Notes under the pieces: model-generated
What the model was told of the DNA's origin: nothing
The model's input: only the letters and a program-made list of their open reading frames with translations
Database searches by the model: none
Shown here: in pieces, positions 6,584-9,515 of the stretch
How positions within the stretch are numbered: position 1 is the first letter of the stretch
How the letters are laid out: each line of letters starts with the position of its first letter
From: Bifidobacterium breve
GTDB lineage: Bacteria > Actinomycetota > Actinomycetes > S36-B12
Direction of reading: 5' to 3'
DNA: 9,515 bases
Assembly: GCA_943328365.2 (NCBI GenBank)
Contig: CALPZT020000035.1
Location: forward strand, 1-9,515
Position numbers and translations under genes: made by a program

Positions 6584-6618
6584 AACTTACGTAAGCGTAA
6601 CCTACGCAACCGTAAGTT
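6584..6618. promoter_or_regulatory. 35-bp dyad operator, TetR-type in appearance
   Basis: The site is a pseudo-palindrome centred on position 6601: AACTTACG (6584-6591) mirrors CGTAAGTT (6611-6618) and, nested inside, gcgta (6595-6599) mirrors tacgc (6603-6607). Comparing the two 17-base halves gives 13 matches. It can also be read as two tandem copies, 15 bp apart, of the smaller inverted repeat (T/C)TACG-N4-CGTAA (6587-6600 and 6602-6615). Paired sites of this form are typical of TetR-family repressors binding as two dimers. It lies 36-70 bases upstream of the hydrolase ATG and about 100 bases upstream of the divergent lipoprotein gene, so it could control either or both. No regulator of this family is encoded in the window. 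Confidence 0.7.
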
Positions 6619-6686
6619 AGCTACCCGGGTCCTTGCCGGCGGGCTGCTCGCACCTCGCAGCGGAAACGGATGACCCAGGGTGCGCA

Positions 6687-6699
6687 TATAGAGAGGAGA
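6687..6699 (+). promoter_or_regulatory. Possible -10 element and displaced ribosome binding site before the lipoprotein gene
   Basis: TATAGA (6687-6692) resembles a -10 hexamer and is followed directly by AGGAGA (6694-6699), a strong ribosome binding sequence. The nearest in-frame ATG is 16 bases further on (6716), longer than usual, and no start codon lies at the normal distance: the next codons read atc gac ttc tag. Either the spacing is tolerated, or only one of the two elements is functional. Confidence 0.3.
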
Positions 6700-6715
6700 C
6701 ATCGACTTCTAGGCT

Positions 6716-7879
6716 ATGGAAATGGTGGCCTCGTGGATGAATCCATGTCTCCGCATGACGGCTATCGCCTTCACCGCAGCGATCATCACCACTGGATGTT
6801 CGCGTGCTCCAAGCCCGGCCGACGTCGCCAGGGACCAGCCCTTCGGCCCGTGCGGAACCTCCTACCCTGAGCTCATCGCCAAGGCGAGGGAGGAGGGCCG
6901 CCTCACCCTCATGGGCACACCACGTGCGACGGCCGGCACGGCACGAGTCATCGAGGGCTTCACGAACGAGTACGGCATTAGGGTCTCCACGGTTTTCGAC
7001 GACGCATCGAGTGCTGATGAACTAACGATCCTGCGGACATGGAAGGGCGACGCTCGGTATCCCGATGTCGTTGACCTCACTCCCGCAGCCCTCGAGGAAG
7101 CAACGGGCCAGGGATTACTCGCCGACTACCGGGTGCAGTCGTACGACGCGATTTCGGACCGGTTCAAGCGCCCGACCGGCCTGCAGGTCGCGAACTACTC
7201 GGGGCTCATGAGCTTTGGCGTGAACCGGTCGAAGGTATCGAATGTCCCCCAGACGTGGGCTGATCTCGAGAAGCCCGAATATCGCGGGGCCATCGCCCTC
7301 AACGGAGATCCCCGCGAATCCGGGGCAGGGCTTCAGGCCATCGCCGCCGCAGCACTGGCAAACGGCGGTTCGTACGACAATGTGAAGCCTGGCATCGAAT
7401 TCTTTGCTCGCCTTCGGAAGTCCGGCAACCTGCGCGTGTCCGAGGTCAACAGCGCAGACATCCTCTACGGCGACAGCCCGATAGCAATCGACTGGAACTA
7501 CTCCTTCCCCCCACTGGCCCGCGCGCTCGCGAAGGACGGAATCGAGTTCGTGACGGTCGTTCCCTCCGACGGCATCGCACGGGGCGTCTACTTCCAGGGC
7601 CTCGTGACCGATGCCCCGCATCCGTGCGCTGCACGACTGTGGCTCGACCACCTCGTAAGCGATGATGTCGCCGTCACCAGGATGCGAGCCGGCGCCATTC
7701 CGGCTCGGTACTCGGCCACGACTTCACGGCTCTCCTCCACCGAGCGGGCACTCCTCCCGTCGAACTCCGACATCAACGCCTCGCTCGCACCGACGCCAGA
7801 GCAGTTTCGCAGGATGAGCGCGCTCGTCAGCGAACTGTGGGTTCCCCTCGTCGTCAACGCGAAGGTCGGCTCACCGTGA
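6716..7879 (+). CDS. Lipoprotein extracellular solute-binding protein, iron/polyamine ABC type
   Basis: This 387-residue protein resembles family 1 solute-binding proteins of ABC importers (the Fe3+ / spermidine-putrescine group). It would be exported, cut and lipid-anchored: MNPCLRMTAIAFTAAIITTGC is a signal peptide ending in a lipobox with Cys28 (numbered from ATG 6716). The mature part starts with a spacer, then GTSYPELIAKAREEGRLTLM, the usual first strand and helix. The ESGAGLQAIAAAAL segment and PIAIDWNYSF in the middle, and PSDGIARGVYFQGLV followed by AARLWLDHLVSDD, are typical of the second lobe. A Cys at 46 and one in APHPCAARL could form a disulfide. The start may instead be ATG 6737, which gives a more standard signal peptide. 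Its stop overlaps the next gene's GTG by four bases. No permease or ATPase gene is present, so either components are elsewhere or it acts as a sensor. The ligand is unknown. Confidence 0.85.
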   Translation: MEMVASWMNPCLRMTAIAFTAAIITTGCSRAPSPADVARDQPFGPCGTSYPELIAKAREEGRLTLMGTPRATAGTARVIEGFTNEYGIRVSTVFDDASSADELTILRTWKGDARYPDVVDLTPAALEEATGQGLLADYRVQSYDAISDRFKRPTGLQVANYSGLMSFGVNRSKVSNVPQTWADLEKPEYRGAIALNGDPRESGAGLQAIAAAALANGGSYDNVKPGIEFFARLRKSGNLRVSEVNSADILYGDSPIAIDWNYSFPPLARALAKDGIEFVTVVPSDGIARGVYFQGLVTDAPHPCAARLWLDHLVSDDVAVTRMRAGAIPARYSATTSRLSSTERALLPSNSDINASLAPTPEQFRRMSALVSELWVPLVVNAKVGSP

Positions 7880-9024
7880 ACCGAGACCGCGCCACCCTCA
7901 TCGCGAGCACCACCCTCATCGGCGCCCTCATACTCGGGCTCGCCGGCCTGGCCTTCGCCGCCTTCCTCCGCGAGGCCGCCCCCATCAACATCGAGGCAGA
8001 CCTCCTCCAGGAGTCGACCGCACTGCCCGCTGAGGTCGTCCATGACGCACTCGTGAAGGCCGGATTCACCTCGACCCTGTACAACAGCGGCACCTACGAC
8101 ATCGTCGTCGAGAAGGTTCAGGACTCCCTGGAGCCTCGCGCCATCGATATCGGCGTGAACGCGCGCCCGGTCGACTCCGAAAGGTTCCCGAACGTCGTCA
8201 GCCTCGGCACCATCGGGAACATTCCCGTGCTCATCATTGCCCGCGCGGGCGTGACCCCGATCACGAGCCCGGCCGATCTCCGCGGAAAACGGATCCAGGT
8301 CGGATACCCGGGCAGCACCGCCGCCGAGGTCGGCGAGCGAATCCTTGCTCAGTTCAATGTGACCCAGGGGAATTCATCCCTCCAGTCCGACAAGCGGTCC
8401 GTGGCCGAGGCGATGGTGCTCTCCGGCGAGTCCGACGCGGCGATCGTCATGTACAGCCCCTACGACGACAGCCACGCTGACTTCATCACGACTCCGGGGT
8501 TGCAGATCGTCCCGATCCCCGCAGCCAAGGCGGTCGCGGGTCGTATCGGCTACGTCGTGCCGGTGGCCCTTCCGGCAGGGGCATACCGGGTCGCCGATCC
8601 CGTCCCTGCGGAGGACATCACGGTCATCGGAGTGCCGATCACCGTCGTGGCACGGGATTCCGTGAGCCGCTCCGCGATCTTCGCCATCGCACGAGCGCTC
8701 AACGCGCGATTCGGACGGGGCTCGGTGCTCTCGGAGCCGGGAGAGTTCCCCCAATTCCTCTACAACATCCCCGCCAGCGATGCTGCCAGCGAGTACTACG
8801 AGGCCGGGATCATCCCCTGGCAGTACCGGTTGCTCCCCGCCCCGGTGGCCGATCTTGTCATCCCGATCGCGGTGACTGGCTCGGTATTGCTCATCCTCGC
8901 CGCCCTCTACCAACTCTTGCTTCCGGAGTTCTACACCGTCTGGAAGGAGATCATCCGGCCGCGCCGTCATCACCGGCGCCAAAGGCGCGTGCGCCACGGC
9001 TCCTTGCCAGACGAATCAAGATAA
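7876..9024 (+). CDS. Membrane-anchored TAXI-family solute-binding protein (NMT1-like)
   Basis: This 382-residue protein starts with GTG at 7876, overlapping the lipoprotein stop by four bases (GTGA), with gaaggt nine bases ahead; a longer reading from 7837 would lie inside the previous gene. A transmembrane helix spans about residues 7-30. The extracellular part resembles TAXI solute-binding proteins, with TSPADLRGKRIQVGYPGSTA, the classic NMT1/TAXI segment, then SVAEAMVLSGESDAAIVMYS. YYEAGIIPWQYRLLPAPVAD leads into a second transmembrane helix at about 327-349, LLPEFYTVWKEIIRP and a basic cytoplasmic tail. A C-terminal anchor of this form is known in a branch of TAXI proteins. In TRAP transporters TAXI proteins deliver small ligands such as glutamate to a fused DctQM permease, but none is visible here. 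Together with the preceding lipoprotein it may form a two-protein binding unit. The last 74 bases overlap the convergent HutD-type gene. Confidence 0.83.
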   Translation: MNRDRATLIASTTLIGALILGLAGLAFAAFLREAAPINIEADLLQESTALPAEVVHDALVKAGFTSTLYNSGTYDIVVEKVQDSLEPRAIDIGVNARPVDSERFPNVVSLGTIGNIPVLIIARAGVTPITSPADLRGKRIQVGYPGSTAAEVGERILAQFNVTQGNSSLQSDKRSVAEAMVLSGESDAAIVMYSPYDDSHADFITTPGLQIVPIPAAKAVAGRIGYVVPVALPAGAYRVADPVPAEDITVIGVPITVVARDSVSRSAIFAIARALNARFGRGSVLSEPGEFPQFLYNIPASDAASEYYEAGIIPWQYRLLPAPVADLVIPIAVTGSVLLILAALYQLLLPEFYTVWKEIIRPRRHHRRQRRVRHGSLPDESR

Positions 9025-9515
9025 CGGGTTCGGCCGCCTGCACGATCGCCGTGCAACCGACTCGCAGGAAGTCGCCCGGCCCGAGTCGATGAGCAGCCGG
9101 TTCAACGAGCGACCACTGCCCGGCGAAGCAGGCGAGGAACATGATCATTTTCGAGGTCGGAGCGACGCTGACCGGCTTCCGGGCATCGAGCACCTCGACC
9201 GACGCCGCCCACTCGCCCCGGCGGCACATGACATTCAGGTCTCGGGTGGGGCCATCAGGCACCGAGCACGTGACCTCGGCCTCGCCCCCGAAGCGCACCG
9301 GAGCAAGCGGTTCGAGTCGGCACTCCACCCCATTGATAGCGAGGACCATCACTCGACCCTCCACCAGCAGGATCGTCCGATCGATCCCTGGAAATGCTGA
9401 GAACGAGCACTCGCGGACGACATCGGCGATGCTGACCCGCCAGTCGAATGAGTCGATCGTGGAACCCTCGGGCTCTGCCGCTACCTGCCTCGTGGTACCC
9501 GCGCCATTAGCCCAC
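8951..9515 (-). CDS. hutD: HutD/Ves family protein, 5' end outside the window
   Basis: On the reverse strand a frame enters from the right edge and runs to TGA at 8951, giving 187 visible residues. It starts WANGAGTTRQVA, matching the family's W-x-N-G-x-G-T-T signature, followed by DWRVSIADV, SFSAFPGIDRTILLVEG and FGGEAEVTCSVPDGPTRDLN, all hallmarks of HutD (cupin-fold, PF05962). Only about 10-20 N-terminal residues are missing, since W-x-N-G lies near the family's start. HutD proteins are small bicupin-like proteins; in Pseudomonas hutD lies with histidine-utilisation genes and is thought to limit over-induction of that pathway, and E. coli Ves is a homologue. No hut genes are visible here. 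After the normal domain end (ILIRLARS) there are about 16 extra residues, GARAFGAGDDGAAG and neighbours, encoded opposite the end of the convergent TAXI gene. Confidence 0.88.
   Translation of the reverse strand, partial: WANGAGTTRQVAAEPEGSTIDSFDWRVSIADVVRECSFSAFPGIDRTILLVEGRVMVLAINGVECRLEPLAPVRFGGEAEVTCSVPDGPTRDLNVMCRRGEWAASVEVLDARKPVSVAPTSKMIMFLACFAGQWSLVEPAAHRLGPGDFLRVGCTAIVQAAEPVILIRLARSRGARAFGAGDDGAAG

Noticed and set aside
9089..9400. Plus-strand frame of 103 codons at the right end
   Set aside because: It lies antisense to the HutD-family gene, whose motifs are unmistakable, and has no recognisable features itself.
1..9515. CRISPR arrays, tRNA or rRNA genes, insertion sequences and phage attachment sites
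   Set aside because: Looked for on both strands; no repeated spacer units, cloverleaf-like sequences, transposase motifs or terminal inverted repeats were seen.

Overview
The window is GC-rich with strongly G/C-biased third codon positions, GTG starts and purine-rich GGAG-type ribosome binding sites. Together with the gene content (a short tryptophan 2,3-dioxygenase, an actinobacterial-style UbiA protein, a GAF/LuxR regulator) this suggests an actinobacterium, perhaps a free-living aquatic or soil one. The taxonomic call is inference from base and gene content only. No rRNA, tRNA, CRISPR array, insertion sequence or phage gene is visible.

Left block, minus strand (1-1641): a helical protein of unknown function (1147-1641), a tryptophan 2,3-dioxygenase (244-945) and the first 62 residues of a small membrane protein running off the left edge (1-188). 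A long imperfect hairpin (1047-1104) lies between the unknown gene and the dioxygenase gene.

Second block, plus strand (1820-3796): two Gfo/Idh/MocA oxidoreductases of different subfamilies, three bases apart and so probably translationally coupled. The first resembles NADP-dependent inositol dehydrogenases of the IolW type; the second resembles dihydrodiol dehydrogenase-type enzymes. They probably act on a sugar, cyclitol or related polyol. This block diverges from the unknown gene and converges with the next block with only three bases between the stop codons.

Third block, minus strand (3800-6548): an alpha/beta hydrolase, a UbiA-family prenyltransferase and a LuxR-type regulator with a GAF-like sensor domain, in that transcriptional order and close enough to form one operon. 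A striking 35-bp dyad operator (6584-6618), of a kind often bound by TetR-family repressors, lies just upstream of the hydrolase. The end of the UbiA gene has a possible frameshifted tail that would join it to the regulator gene.

Fourth block, plus strand (6716-9024): a lipoprotein solute-binding protein of the iron/polyamine ABC type, overlapping by four bases a TAXI-type solute-binding domain anchored by a transmembrane helix at each end. No permease or ATPase follows: the next gene is on the opposite strand. This orphan pair of binding proteins is the most unusual arrangement here. It converges, with a 74-bp coding overlap, on a HutD-family gene (8951-9515, minus strand) whose start lies beyond the right edge.
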